48,215 nt of DNA, from positions 1 to 48,215 of the forward strand of contig JAUNGG010000031.1 in assembly GCA_030524635.1 (NCBI GenBank), read 5' to 3'. Position 1 is the stretch's first letter. Each line of letters starts with the position of its first letter. The notes below the pieces were generated by a model, which was not told the DNA's origin, searched no databases, and was given only the letters and a program-made list of their open reading frames with translations. The translations under genes were made by a program, and so were the position numbers. Below, one piece after another: positions 23,505 through 31,762 of the stretch. The stretch comes from Lachnospiraceae bacterium. GTDB taxonomy: Bacteria; Bacillota; Clostridia; Lachnospirales; Lachnospiraceae.

Positions 23505-24437
23505 TTACCATCCTTTCAAGGCACTGATCCTGTAATCTAACATCTGGCCTGTATAATTATCCTGAGACTGCTTCCATTGATACGGCGTCATACCGATGAT
23601 CTTCTTAAAATTCCGATTAAGCGATGATACGTTTCCATATCCTACCCGGTAGGCCACCTCCTCCATAGTAGCATAGCTGTTAAGCAGGATCTTGCTGGCC
23701 TCCCGAACCCGAATCAAATTCACATAATCGTTTGGGATCATGTTCATGCATTCCTGAAAAATTCCGCGGAAATGGCTCTCACTGATATTGCATACATCAG
23801 CAAGATCCTTAATCCGGATCGTTTCATTATAGTGGTTCTTCACGTAATTTAAGGCAGGAGCGATCTGGAAGCTTCTTGCACTCTTCCTTGAAATCTTGTC
23901 CTTTATATCGTGCATCCGTATCAGCTCAACCACAAAGGACTGCAGAAGTCCCCTGATCATCTCATGACACATATATGCCTTTCTGTCACATTCCCTGCGT
24001 ATTTCCAGAATGATATTGCTGATTTTCTGATGCTCCGACTGATGAAAAAAGAAAGGCGAACGGTATAATATATTCATCATATATTCCGTATCCAGGTTGT
24101 TTTTTGACAAATTCTTCATATCCTGCAGAATGCTCTCGATATCAAAATACATCCATTCCCAGAATGCAAACGTCCCCGGATCGGAGTTATTCGTATGCGG
24201 ATAATTAGGTGGTATAATCAGAATGCACCCCCCCTCGAACGTATTTTCTCGATCACGAAGGATACTTTTCCCATGACCCTCGTAACAGATTCCGATTTCC
24301 ATAAAGTTGTGAAAATGCTGTCCTTCAATCCCTTCTCCATAGACACGCTTCCACTCATCCCCCAAAAGTGCAAGCACCTGACTGTCTCCCTCCATCTCAT
24401 AATATCGGTATTGAAGCTTTGGTTTCATTTTTGCCAT
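23505..24437 (-). CDS. AraC family transcriptional regulator
   Basis: The 310-residue protein has an N-terminal cupin domain (about 20-110, with GQHFHNFMEIGICYEG as sugar-pocket strand) and two C-terminal helix-turn-helix motifs (about 200-300). The second carries the family signature MEEVAYRVGYGNVSSLNRNFKKIIGMTPYQWK. It starts 17 bases after the other AraC gene, so they are co-transcribed. It likely activates the binding-protein operon or the divergent beta-galactosidase gene in response to a galactoside. Confidence 0.92.
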   Translation of the reverse strand: MAKMKPKLQYRYYEMEGDSQVLALLGDEWKRVYGEGIEGQHFHNFMEIGICYEGHGKSILRDRENTFEGGCILIIPPNYPHTNNSDPGTFAFWEWMYFDIESILQDMKNLSKNNLDTEYMMNILYRSPFFFHQSEHQKISNIILEIRRECDRKAYMCHEMIRGLLQSFVVELIRMHDIKDKISRKSARSFQIAPALNYVKNHYNETIRIKDLADVCNISESHFRGIFQECMNMIPNDYVNLIRVREASKILLNSYATMEEVAYRVGYGNVSSLNRNFKKIIGMTPYQWKQSQDNYTGQMLDYRISALKGW

Positions 24438-24454
24438 AATATAACCCCTTTATT

Positions 24455-25285
24455 TTATATCTGCAGGCCCCGGTATTCAGAAGGCGTGCAGTTTCTATAC
24501 TTTTTAAAGACCTTTGAAAAATACAGGTTGTCCTCAAATCCAACCGAGTGTGCGATACTTTGCACCGACAGATCCGTCTGCTTTAAAAGCTGACAGGCCT
24601 GGCGTATTCGATATTCCAGCAAATATTCCTTTGGAGACATTCTTTCCGTACTGCTGAAAAGCCGGAACAAATAGCTTCTGCTGATCCCTGTATGGACCGC
24701 CACATCCTCCACTGTAATAGGATAGGAATACTGTTCTTCTATATACTGCCTGGCCCGCTCCACATAATCCAGCTGGTGATTATTCTTCTTCTCCTTTCTG
24801 CCGGAATGCTTCATAAGAAATCCCATCAGGGAATATAGCCTCCCAGTCATGGATACGGCATCCTCAAAGGTATTTCCATTGACTTCATAGACTGCTCGTA
24901 TCTTCTGGAACAGTTCCTGGCTGATCCCGGTTTGGTGAAGAACTGGATTCTCCTTGGAGAAACCGGTATTGGCAATTATAGAATATGCATCTGTTCCCGC
25001 AAATCCCACCCAGGCATATTCCCATGGTTCGTCCATATCTGCGCGGTAATTGGATTCCACATTCGGGAACAGCAGAAACGTATCTCCTGCTCCCAGATGA
25101 TAGGTTCTGTTTTCAATCGTATAGCATCCCTTTCCACGGATGATATGATGGATCAGATAATGATCCCTCACTCCAGGTCCCCATTGGTAGCCGGGATGGC
25201 ATTTCTCATAGCCTGCATTATACACAGACAGCGAATTTAAAAGCTTATCTGTGGCAAAATAGGCATATCTGTATGTATTCACCAT
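24455..25285 (-). CDS. AraC family transcriptional regulator, divergent to the beta-galactosidase gene
   Basis: The 276-residue protein has an AraC-type cupin (about 30-110, with YLIHHIIRGKGCYTIENRTY and the GDTFLLFP turn). A C-terminal pair of helix-turn-helix motifs contains SRSYLFRLFSSTERMSPKEYL and VGFEDNLYFSKVFKKYRNCTPSEYR. ATG at 25285 follows AGAGG, and a GTG two codons earlier is less well placed. It is the first gene of a three-gene unit divergent from lacZ and probably controls both directions. Two AraC proteins in one small locus suggest separate sensing of two sugars or heteromeric control. Confidence 0.92.
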   Translation of the reverse strand: MVNTYRYAYFATDKLLNSLSVYNAGYEKCHPGYQWGPGVRDHYLIHHIIRGKGCYTIENRTYHLGAGDTFLLFPNVESNYRADMDEPWEYAWVGFAGTDAYSIIANTGFSKENPVLHQTGISQELFQKIRAVYEVNGNTFEDAVSMTGRLYSLMGFLMKHSGRKEKKNNHQLDYVERARQYIEEQYSYPITVEDVAVHTGISRSYLFRLFSSTERMSPKEYLLEYRIRQACQLLKQTDLSVQSIAHSVGFEDNLYFSKVFKKYRNCTPSEYRGLQI

Positions 25286-25334
25286 AGCCACCTCTTTTCT
25301 TTATCTGGTCAGATACTTTTTAGATCCGCCCTTA

Positions 25335-25363
25335 AGTATAAAATACAAAGTCTTATTATGCAA
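25335..25363 (-). promoter_or_regulatory. Promoter of the AraC operon
   Basis: On the minus strand, -35 TTGCAT (25358-25363), 17 bases, -10 TATACT (25335-25340). Confidence 0.7.
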
Positions 25364-25394
25364 CATTTCTCCATACTTTCGCACTGTTTTTATA

Positions 25395-25423
25395 TTGAAC
25401 ATTTGTCTCATTTTCCACATAAT
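25395..25423 (+). promoter_or_regulatory. Promoter of the beta-galactosidase gene
   Basis: TTGAAC (25395-25400), 17 bases, CATAAT (25418-25423). It is divergent from the AraC promoter and separated from it by about 30 bases, which leaves room for shared operators. Confidence 0.65.
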
Positions 25424-25482
25424 AGCATTAACAAGAAAACAAATCCAGCTAATTGGAGGCCGGATTCGACAGGAGGCTAATT

Positions 25483-28400
25483 ATGTTCCACTATGAACGA
25501 TTAAAGGACAGTACATTTTTTAAGGAAAATACCCTTCCGGCACATTCCGATCATGTGTACTATCCGAACGAAGACAATTTAAGAAGTCAGAAAAATCCTT
25601 TCCGTTATTCTCTGAACGGTATCTGGAAATTTTCCTATGGCCGAAATCTTGACGACACGGTCAAAGGTTTTGAAGCCATGGATTACAACTGTAAAAACTG
25701 GAATGACATCCGCGTACCTGCCCATATCCAGATGGAAGGCTACGATATTCCGGCTTATGTCAATACCCAATACCCCTGGGATGGCCGTGAGGAGATCTGG
25801 GACGGAGAAATTCCCACGGAATTTAACCCCACCGCAAGTTATGTAAAATATTTCCACATTCCAGAAGCTATGAAGGGACAGCCGCTGTATATTTCCTTCC
25901 AGGGAGTAGAAAGCGCTATGGCCGTATGGATGAACGGCAGTTATGTGGGATACAGTGAGGACAGCTTTACTCCTTCTGACTTTGACCTGACTCCTTACCT
26001 GGTGGACGGAGAAAACAAGCTGGCTCTGCAGGTATATAAGTGGGCAAGCGGAAGCTGGGCAGAAAGCCAGGACTTTTACCGCTTCTCCGGTATTTTTCGC
26101 GATGTGTATCTCTATACCAAGCCTGCAGTTCACATTGATGATCTGAAGGTGCAGACCCTTCTGGATGATTCTTTTACGAAGGGGGATTTGCAGATCGATG
26201 TGAAAGCTCAGGGCAAGGGCAAGGTTAAGGTGACCCTTTCTGAGATGCCTCTCTACCGTTTTCCTGGCAGTGTGATTACAGACCTTGACGAAGAGCCGAA
26301 CCATGTATTCGCTGAATCAGAATTTACGCTTGCCCAGGGAGAAGGCCATCTGACTCTGCCTCTGGAGGGCTTTCGGCTGTGGAGTGCGGAGGAGCCCTGC
26401 CTGTACGAGCTCCTGCTTACCGTTACGGATGAGCAGGACCATATCATGGAAGTCATTGCTCAGGGCGTAGGCTTCCGCCGGTTTGAGATGAAGGACGGCC
26501 TTATGTGCCTGAATGGCAAACGAATCGTGTTCAAGGGCGTTAACCGTCATGAATTTAGCTCCAAGGCCGGACGGGTTCCCCAGGAGGACGAAATGCTTCT
26601 TGATATTATGACCATGAAGCGAAATAACATTAATGCGATCCGCACCTGCCATTACCCCAATCATTCCGCCCTTTATCCTCTCTGTGATGTATATGGGATT
26701 TACCTGATTGATGAGAATAACATGGAAACACACGGCTCCTGGGACCAGCTGCTCCACGGCGGCGACTACAGCCTTGTCATCCCCGGTGATAAGCCCTATT
26801 GGGAGGCGGCACTGCTGGACCGGGTCAATTCCATTTACCAGAGAGATAAGAACCATCCATCTGTCTTGATCTGGTCCTGCGGCAATGAATCCTACGGCGG
26901 TTCTGTGATCCAAAAGATGGCAGATAAATTCCGGGAGCTTGATCCTACCAGGCTGGTGCATTACGAAGGCGTCTTCCAAGACCGGCGTTACAACGATTCC
27001 AGTGATATGGAAAGCCAGATGTACCCTTCTGCCGCAGCGATCGAAGCTTTTCTCCGTGAGCACCGGGAAAAACCATTTATCTGCTGTGAATATACCCATG
27101 CCATGGGCAACTCCTGCGGCGCCATGCACAAATACACGGACCTGACCGACACCGAGCCTCTGTACCAGGGCGGCTTTATCTGGGATTATGTGGATCAGAC
27201 GATCACGAAGAAGGACCGTTATGGCAAAGAATTCCAAGCCTATGGCGGAGATTTCGGCGAGCGTCCCACAGACTATAACTTCAGTGCCAACGGCATCGTA
27301 TACGGCGAGGATCGTACTCCGTCCCCGAAAATGCAGGAAGTGAAATTCAATTACCAGAATATTACCGCCGAAGTAAGCAAAGACAAGGTCCTGGTCAAGA
27401 ACAAAAATCTGTTTGTAAGTACCAGTGGGTTTCAGTGTGTGGTTACCCTTGCCAAAGATGGAAGCCTTGTAAAGCAGGCATCTCTGGCAACCGATGTTGC
27501 ACCGTTATCCCAGCAGGAATATCCATTGCCGATTCCGGTGCCGGAACAAGCCGGAGAGTATGCAGTGACCGTATCCTTCCGTCTGAAGACATCCCTGCCA
27601 TGGGCGGAAGCCGGACATGAAATCGCATTCGGGCAGTATGTATATACAGTTGAAAAACCGGCTCATGCCCACAATCATCCATGTGACAAGAAGATCAAAG
27701 TAATCAAAGGCAAGGTAAATATCGGTGTAAAGGGCGAAAACTTCGATGTTCTGTTCTCTTATCTGGTGGGCGGCCTGGTTTCTTACCGCTACGCCGGCGT
27801 GGAGATGATTGAGAGCATCCCAAAGCCTAATTTCTGGAGAGCTCCGGTAGACAATGACGAAGGAAACGGGATGGCGATGCGTTACGGACAATGGAAGCTG
27901 GCCAGTCTTTACCTGTCACACAAAAACTTCATTGGTCTGAAGCAGGAGGGATTTATCCCTGGCGATCCTGTTCTGGAAGAACACGAAAACAGCGCTACCA
28001 TTACTTACCATTACGCCCTTCCAACCTCTCCCGCTGCCTATTGCAGGACCGCATACACCGTATACGGCGATGGAACCATTGAAGTAACCTTAAGCTACGA
28101 TCCGGTCAAGGGACTGCCGGATATTCCGGAATTTGGAATGATCATGAAAGTGAATGCGGATTACAACCAGTTAGAATGGTATGGAATGGGACCTGCTGAA
28201 ACATACGTGGACCGCTGCAAAGGAGCAAAGCTTGGCATTTATAAAAACCAGGTATCCCACAATGTTGCACGCTATATCGTTCCTCAGGAAACCGGAAACA
28301 AGATCGGTGTCCGCTGGGCGAAGGTAACCAACCGCCTTGGCAGAGGTCTGATGTTCCAGGGTGACAGCATGAGCTTCTCCGCTCTTCCATGGACGCCCCA

Positions 28401-28581
28401 CGAGATGGAAAATGCCCGCCATCCATACGAACTTCCCCAGGTACATTACACGGTTATCCGTGCTGCTCTCATGCAGATGGGTGTTGGAGGCGATGACAGC
28501 TGGGGGGCTCAAACACATCCGGAATACCTGATCTCTGCAGACCAGCATCAGGAGTTTACCTTCCGCTTCCGGGGAATCTGA
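25483..28581 (+). CDS. lacZ: Beta-galactosidase, GH2 LacZ type
   Basis: The 1032-residue enzyme is close in length to E. coli LacZ (1023). It shows the sugar-binding domain, two immunoglobulin-like domains, a central TIM barrel and a C-terminal beta-galactosidase small-chain domain. Acid/base Glu469 lies in WSCGNESYGG and nucleophile Glu536 in CCEYTHAMGNS. GVNRHEF, which precedes the barrel, is also present. There is no signal peptide, so it works in the cytoplasm. ATG at 25483 follows AGGAGG. An upstream TTG is rejected. It should release galactose from imported galacto-oligosaccharides or lactose, completing the work of the GH53 enzyme. Confidence 0.96.
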   Translation: MFHYERLKDSTFFKENTLPAHSDHVYYPNEDNLRSQKNPFRYSLNGIWKFSYGRNLDDTVKGFEAMDYNCKNWNDIRVPAHIQMEGYDIPAYVNTQYPWDGREEIWDGEIPTEFNPTASYVKYFHIPEAMKGQPLYISFQGVESAMAVWMNGSYVGYSEDSFTPSDFDLTPYLVDGENKLALQVYKWASGSWAESQDFYRFSGIFRDVYLYTKPAVHIDDLKVQTLLDDSFTKGDLQIDVKAQGKGKVKVTLSEMPLYRFPGSVITDLDEEPNHVFAESEFTLAQGEGHLTLPLEGFRLWSAEEPCLYELLLTVTDEQDHIMEVIAQGVGFRRFEMKDGLMCLNGKRIVFKGVNRHEFSSKAGRVPQEDEMLLDIMTMKRNNINAIRTCHYPNHSALYPLCDVYGIYLIDENNMETHGSWDQLLHGGDYSLVIPGDKPYWEAALLDRVNSIYQRDKNHPSVLIWSCGNESYGGSVIQKMADKFRELDPTRLVHYEGVFQDRRYNDSSDMESQMYPSAAAIEAFLREHREKPFICCEYTHAMGNSCGAMHKYTDLTDTEPLYQGGFIWDYVDQTITKKDRYGKEFQAYGGDFGERPTDYNFSANGIVYGEDRTPSPKMQEVKFNYQNITAEVSKDKVLVKNKNLFVSTSGFQCVVTLAKDGSLVKQASLATDVAPLSQQEYPLPIPVPEQAGEYAVTVSFRLKTSLPWAEAGHEIAFGQYVYTVEKPAHAHNHPCDKKIKVIKGKVNIGVKGENFDVLFSYLVGGLVSYRYAGVEMIESIPKPNFWRAPVDNDEGNGMAMRYGQWKLASLYLSHKNFIGLKQEGFIPGDPVLEEHENSATITYHYALPTSPAAYCRTAYTVYGDGTIEVTLSYDPVKGLPDIPEFGMIMKVNADYNQLEWYGMGPAETYVDRCKGAKLGIYKNQVSHNVARYIVPQETGNKIGVRWAKVTNRLGRGLMFQGDSMSFSALPWTPHEMENARHPYELPQVHYTVIRAALMQMGVGGDDSWGAQTHPEYLISADQHQEFTFRFRGI

Positions 28582-28620
28582 TCACAGCAAACAGCTGAAT
28601 CTCTCCTATCATCATAAAAG

Positions 28621-28655
28621 TACCGCCGGCCAAAACGGCCGGCGGTACCTAAAAC
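28621..28655. terminator. Strong hairpin between convergent lacZ and aroE
   Basis: TACCGCCGGCC / GGCCGGCGGTA arms (28621-28631 / 28637-28647) form a stem of 11 bp. On the minus strand CTTTTATG follows, so it best serves aroE. The plus-strand tail is poor in T. Confidence 0.65.
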
Positions 28656-28679
28656 CATTGCTCGATACGAATATAGAGT

Positions 28680-29546
28680 TTAGAAATACTTCTCTCTCAC
28701 CAGGTCAACCGGCATATCCACGCCGGTCCACAGCCGGAATGCCTCTGCACCCTGATATAACAGCATGCTGTTGCCGCCGAATGCCTTGCAGCCGGCTTCT
28801 TTCGCCATCTTTACCATCTTGGTTTCCAGCGGATTGTAAATCACATCTGCCACAACCAGCTCCGGATGGAAGAAGGAAGGATCTGGAATCAGGCATCCCT
28901 CTGCATTCGGTGCCATGCCCACATTCGTTCCGTTTACCAGAAGATCACTGCTGTGGATCTCCCGCTTCAAGGTCTCATCATCATAATCATAAATTGTGAT
29001 CTTGCAGGAGGTTCTCTCCTTAAGCTGCTTAACCACACGAAGGGTACGGCTCATAAATGGGCTGCTGCTTCTGGTAAACAGCGCGATCTCTGACGCACCG
29101 TCCAGTGCCGCCTGTACCAGGATCGCAGTTCCAGCTCCGCCTGCACCCATCAGGGTCATCTTCTTGCCGGAGATCTCAAAACCCTCTTCCCTGCAGGAAG
29201 TGAAGAATCCTGCTCCATCGGTGGTATAACCGGTCATGGTGCCGTCCTCGTCGATCACAACCGTATTAGCTGCGCCGCAGATCTCGGCTGCCGGGGACAG
29301 CTTATCGCAGAGCTTTACGATCTTGTTCTTGCATGGCATGGTCATGTTCATGCCTCTGGCCCCCATGGCCTTTAAGCCGTCCACCGCTGTCTCCAGCGTA
29401 TCCTCATTCACATCAAATGCCATGTAGCAGTAATCCAATCCCAGCTCGCGGAAGCTTTCATTATGCATCATTGGGGATTTGGAATGGCCTACCGGGCTTC
29501 CCAGCAGGCAGATCAATTTTGTGCGTCCTGTAATCTCGTAACCCAT
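28680..29546 (-). CDS. aroE: Shikimate dehydrogenase (AroE/YdiB family)
   Basis: The 288-residue protein begins with the substrate domain. GSPVGHSKSPMMHN (16-29) is the shikimate-binding serine motif. The catalytic lysine is Lys73 in NMTMPCKNK and the partner Asp lies in GYTTDGAGF near 113. A Rossmann domain follows with MGAGGAGTAI. It reduces 3-dehydroshikimate to shikimate with NADPH. MNMTMPCK replaces the usual GVNVTIPHK, as in some quinate/shikimate paralogs, so use of quinate is possible. ATG at 29546 follows GGAGG by 5 bases. The reading frame stays open upstream into the rnpB gene, which is not coding. Confidence 0.92.
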   Translation of the reverse strand: MGYEITGRTKLICLLGSPVGHSKSPMMHNESFRELGLDYCYMAFDVNEDTLETAVDGLKAMGARGMNMTMPCKNKIVKLCDKLSPAAEICGAANTVVIDEDGTMTGYTTDGAGFFTSCREEGFEISGKKMTLMGAGGAGTAILVQAALDGASEIALFTRSSSPFMSRTLRVVKQLKERTSCKITIYDYDDETLKREIHSSDLLVNGTNVGMAPNAEGCLIPDPSFFHPELVVADVIYNPLETKMVKMAKEAGCKAFGGNSMLLYQGAEAFRLWTGVDMPVDLVREKYF

Positions 29547-29578
29547 TTTATCCTCCATCCTGTGGCTGTTATGTATCA

Positions 29579-29602
29579 AAAGAATCCTGCTTGGCAGGAT
29601 TC
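29579..29602 (-). terminator. Hairpin with T-tract in the aroE-rnpB gap
   Basis: GAATCCTGC / GCAGGATTC (29582-29590 / 29594-29602) form a 9-bp stem, followed by TTTTGA on the minus strand. It could end the rnpB transcript. Confidence 0.6.
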
Positions 29603-29707
29603 TCCGCCTGCGGCGGGTTGCGTTAGCAACGTAATTCCAATCCGCTGCAGTGCGATCCCGCGGAGCGTTTTTGTTACATAGGAGACGAAGTTTCCTATGT
29701 GACAAAA
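29582..29707. repeat. Five tandem small hairpins between rnpB and aroE, including copy 2 of the 30-bp repeat
   Basis: In order: GAATCCTGC/GCAGGATTC (29582-29602), CCGCC/GGCGG (29604-29616), GTTGC/GCAAC (29617-29630), TCCGC/GCGGA (29641-29664) and ACATAGGA/TCCTATGT (29676-29700). The last is part of a 30-bp unit (29678-29707) that matches 9492-9521 at 28 of 30 positions. This is a structured palindrome cluster with no coding appearance. Confidence 0.65.
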
Positions 29708-29710
29708 GGA

Positions 29711-30067
29711 ATTGAGCAGGGCGATAAGCCGGGTTATGTCGTTGAATGGCCATCTATCTAGGACTGCCGTCACCAGCAGCCTCAAGCAACCTACCCGGAA
29801 GCAGACGGGCCGCCTTATGCTTCCTGTTTGATCTTGCTTCGGATGGGGTTTACAGAGCCCTGTCTGTTACCAGCCAGGCGGTAGTCTCTTACACTGCCTT
29901 TCCACCCTTACTGCCGGCAGAAACTGCCGGCAGCGGTTTATTTCTGTTGCACTTTCCTTGGAGTCGCCTCCACCAGACGTTATCTGGCACCCTGCCCTGT
30001 GAAGCCCGGACTTTCCTCTCCTGCGGCCTTGCGGTATCGCAGCAGCGGCCATTTGCCCTACTCAAAA
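29711..30067 (-). ncRNA. rnpB: RNase P RNA
   Basis: The RNA subunit of RNase P cleaves 5' leaders from tRNA precursors. On the minus strand the conserved core is clear. GAGGAAAGTCCGGGCT lies in the first third. GGTGGAGGCGACTCC, GAAAGTGCAACAGAAA and AGGGTGGAAAGG follow, then GTAAGAGACTACCG, ACCCCATCCG and the 3' segment AGATAGATGGCCATT...ACATAACCCGGCTTAT. The outer P1 stem pairs GAGTAGGGC at the 5' end with GCCCTGCTC at the 3' end, which sets both ends within a few bases. Length (about 355) and order fit the bacterial type A class. A sigma-70 promoter stands directly upstream. Frames crossing it are not genes. Confidence 0.96.
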
Positions 30068-30074
30068 CGTGGTT

Positions 30075-30103
30075 ATCTTACCATAATTTCAAAAACTTGT
30101 CAA
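30075..30103 (-). promoter_or_regulatory. rnpB promoter
   Basis: On the minus strand TTGACA (30098-30103), 17 bases, TAAGAT (30075-30080). The predicted start lies near 30068, agreeing with the P1 stem of the RNA. Confidence 0.85.
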
Positions 30104-30140
30104 ATAATATAGGGAAAATCGATGGATTTGGCTGTTGCCG

Positions 30141-31730
30141 TTATACCACAGCCTCAATCAGCACCTTGTCGCCAAGGATGATCTCCTTTACGCCGATTTT
30201 CTTCTTTTTATTAAAATTGAAACTGAGCATATATCCCTTCTTCAGGCCAAAATAATCCAGGTAGCCAGAAAGCTGTTCTTCTCCTCGCTGGTTATAAGCA
30301 TTTCCCCGCCATATCTTAAGTTCACAGACATATTGTTCCCCGCGATAGTAGATAACCACATCCATACGCTCATTATTTCTTGTTTGTGGTTCTATGCTGT
30401 AATTCCCAACGCCATTAATAATTGGCTTCAAGAAAAGAATAAAGTATCGTCTTCCAACATCTTCCAGAAAGACTTCATCCTGATCTCCATAAAGATAGTC
30501 AAAGGTTTCTACAAATTTCTCAAGCACTCTTCTGACATCCAGATGTCCTCCAACAATAAACTGGTTTTTCTCCTGCACTCCGGCACTGTACATTTTATTT
30601 GTTGCGAATTCTTCTGAAATAAAGTTATTATAGAGTACAGCCTCAAAAATCCGATTGGAGATAACCGCTGTATCATTTTTATTTTTAATGAAGCCAAACA
30701 TGGCCGCATCTTTCATGTAGTCGTTTGTTGCCGCATATGGGATCGGTTTACCTTTGAAAAGCAGCTCATACAGCACAGTCTTCAACTCCGGATAAAGCTT
30801 TAGCTTCTGGATCAAAGACTGATACAGGGTATTATCTTCTTTCACCAGCATTTTTTCGGCTTCAAAGAAACCTTCTTTTGTCCATGCGCTGCTCCTACCC
30901 GGAAAGTCCTTGCTGCCGGACAGCTTTTCGTCTATCAGCTTACAGAGCCTGGAAACCAAATACGGATATCCAGAGGTATATTCATAAATCAGGCAGGAAA
31001 TCTGGCTAATATCCATTCCTGTATGATAATCAGCTTCATATTGCTTAAGCATCCCTGCAATGTCGTCTGCAGAAAAGCTCATATTTACCAGAAAATCAGC
31101 TGCAATATTCCATGGACTGTTTTCCTTATGAGCATCATCCGGCCTGATTTTCCTTCTTATGCTGCGGACATCATAAACTCCTGCAAGAATCACCGACTGG
31201 AACGTGGGTATTTCATCCCGATCCAGATATCCTGCCCTCAGTTGTGCAAGAAAGTCCACAAATACTTCATTATTGGCGGCCTTGTCTACTTCATCGATGA
31301 TCAGGACAAGGGGTTTTTCCGTCTGCTCACACCACTGGCTGAAACAGGCAAAAAGCTCTGCCATCCGGGCGGTTCGCTCCACATTATCTGCCAGCTGAAT
31401 GATTTTTTCTCTAACTTCCTCTGGCACATCAGGGAATCGCCGGATCCTCTTATTGATTTCCCTGGCCAGGGCGTGCACAAATGTACTTCCATTTGCAAAT
31501 TCAACTGACTCTATATTTTGAAAATCCAGGCTTACTACCTGATAATCCTTTTTCAGAAAATCAGCCAGTGACCGCAGTGTGGTCGTCTTTCCATACTGTC
31601 TCGCCCTGTTAATCGTAAAGTATTCCCCTGCATCGATCATTCCTTTAATTTCCTCAAGCCTGGACTTGAGATCAACCATATAATGCCGGTTCGACCTGCA
31701 GGCACCATTTACATTAAAAACCTTTGTCAT
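30141..31730 (-). CDS. AAA ATPase with C-terminal PD-(D/E)XK nuclease-like domain
   Basis: The 529-residue protein has a P-loop near residues 44-51 (RQYGKTTT, the degenerate form usual in this family) and Walker B LVLIIDEVDKA near 145. A winged-helix-like middle (about 300-390) follows. The C-terminal domain contains MDVVIYY and the ExK motif in YVCELKIWRGN near 480, which is the AAA-ATPase_like plus PDDEXK_9 architecture. Such proteins are numerous and variable between gut strains. Their role is unproven, but a defence or mobile-element function is often suspected. It follows the uridine-kinase-like gene by 32 bases and lies just upstream of rnpB. Confidence 0.88.
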   Translation of the reverse strand: MTKVFNVNGACRSNRHYMVDLKSRLEEIKGMIDAGEYFTINRARQYGKTTTLRSLADFLKKDYQVVSLDFQNIESVEFANGSTFVHALAREINKRIRRFPDVPEEVREKIIQLADNVERTARMAELFACFSQWCEQTEKPLVLIIDEVDKAANNEVFVDFLAQLRAGYLDRDEIPTFQSVILAGVYDVRSIRRKIRPDDAHKENSPWNIAADFLVNMSFSADDIAGMLKQYEADYHTGMDISQISCLIYEYTSGYPYLVSRLCKLIDEKLSGSKDFPGRSSAWTKEGFFEAEKMLVKEDNTLYQSLIQKLKLYPELKTVLYELLFKGKPIPYAATNDYMKDAAMFGFIKNKNDTAVISNRIFEAVLYNNFISEEFATNKMYSAGVQEKNQFIVGGHLDVRRVLEKFVETFDYLYGDQDEVFLEDVGRRYFILFLKPIINGVGNYSIEPQTRNNERMDVVIYYRGEQYVCELKIWRGNAYNQRGEEQLSGYLDYFGLKKGYMLSFNFNKKKKIGVKEIILGDKVLIEAVV

Positions 31731-31762
31731 TCTGCCAATGCACTCCCTTTTTCCTCTCAGCT

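Noticed and set aside
29582..29707. CRISPR array
   Set aside because: The hairpins differ from each other and there are no regularly spaced identical repeats. No cas gene is present.
29547..29753. N-terminal extension of shikimate dehydrogenase by about 69 residues
   Set aside because: The extension translates the hairpin cluster and the 3' end of rnpB. A proper GGAGG site and family-typical N-terminus exist at 29546.
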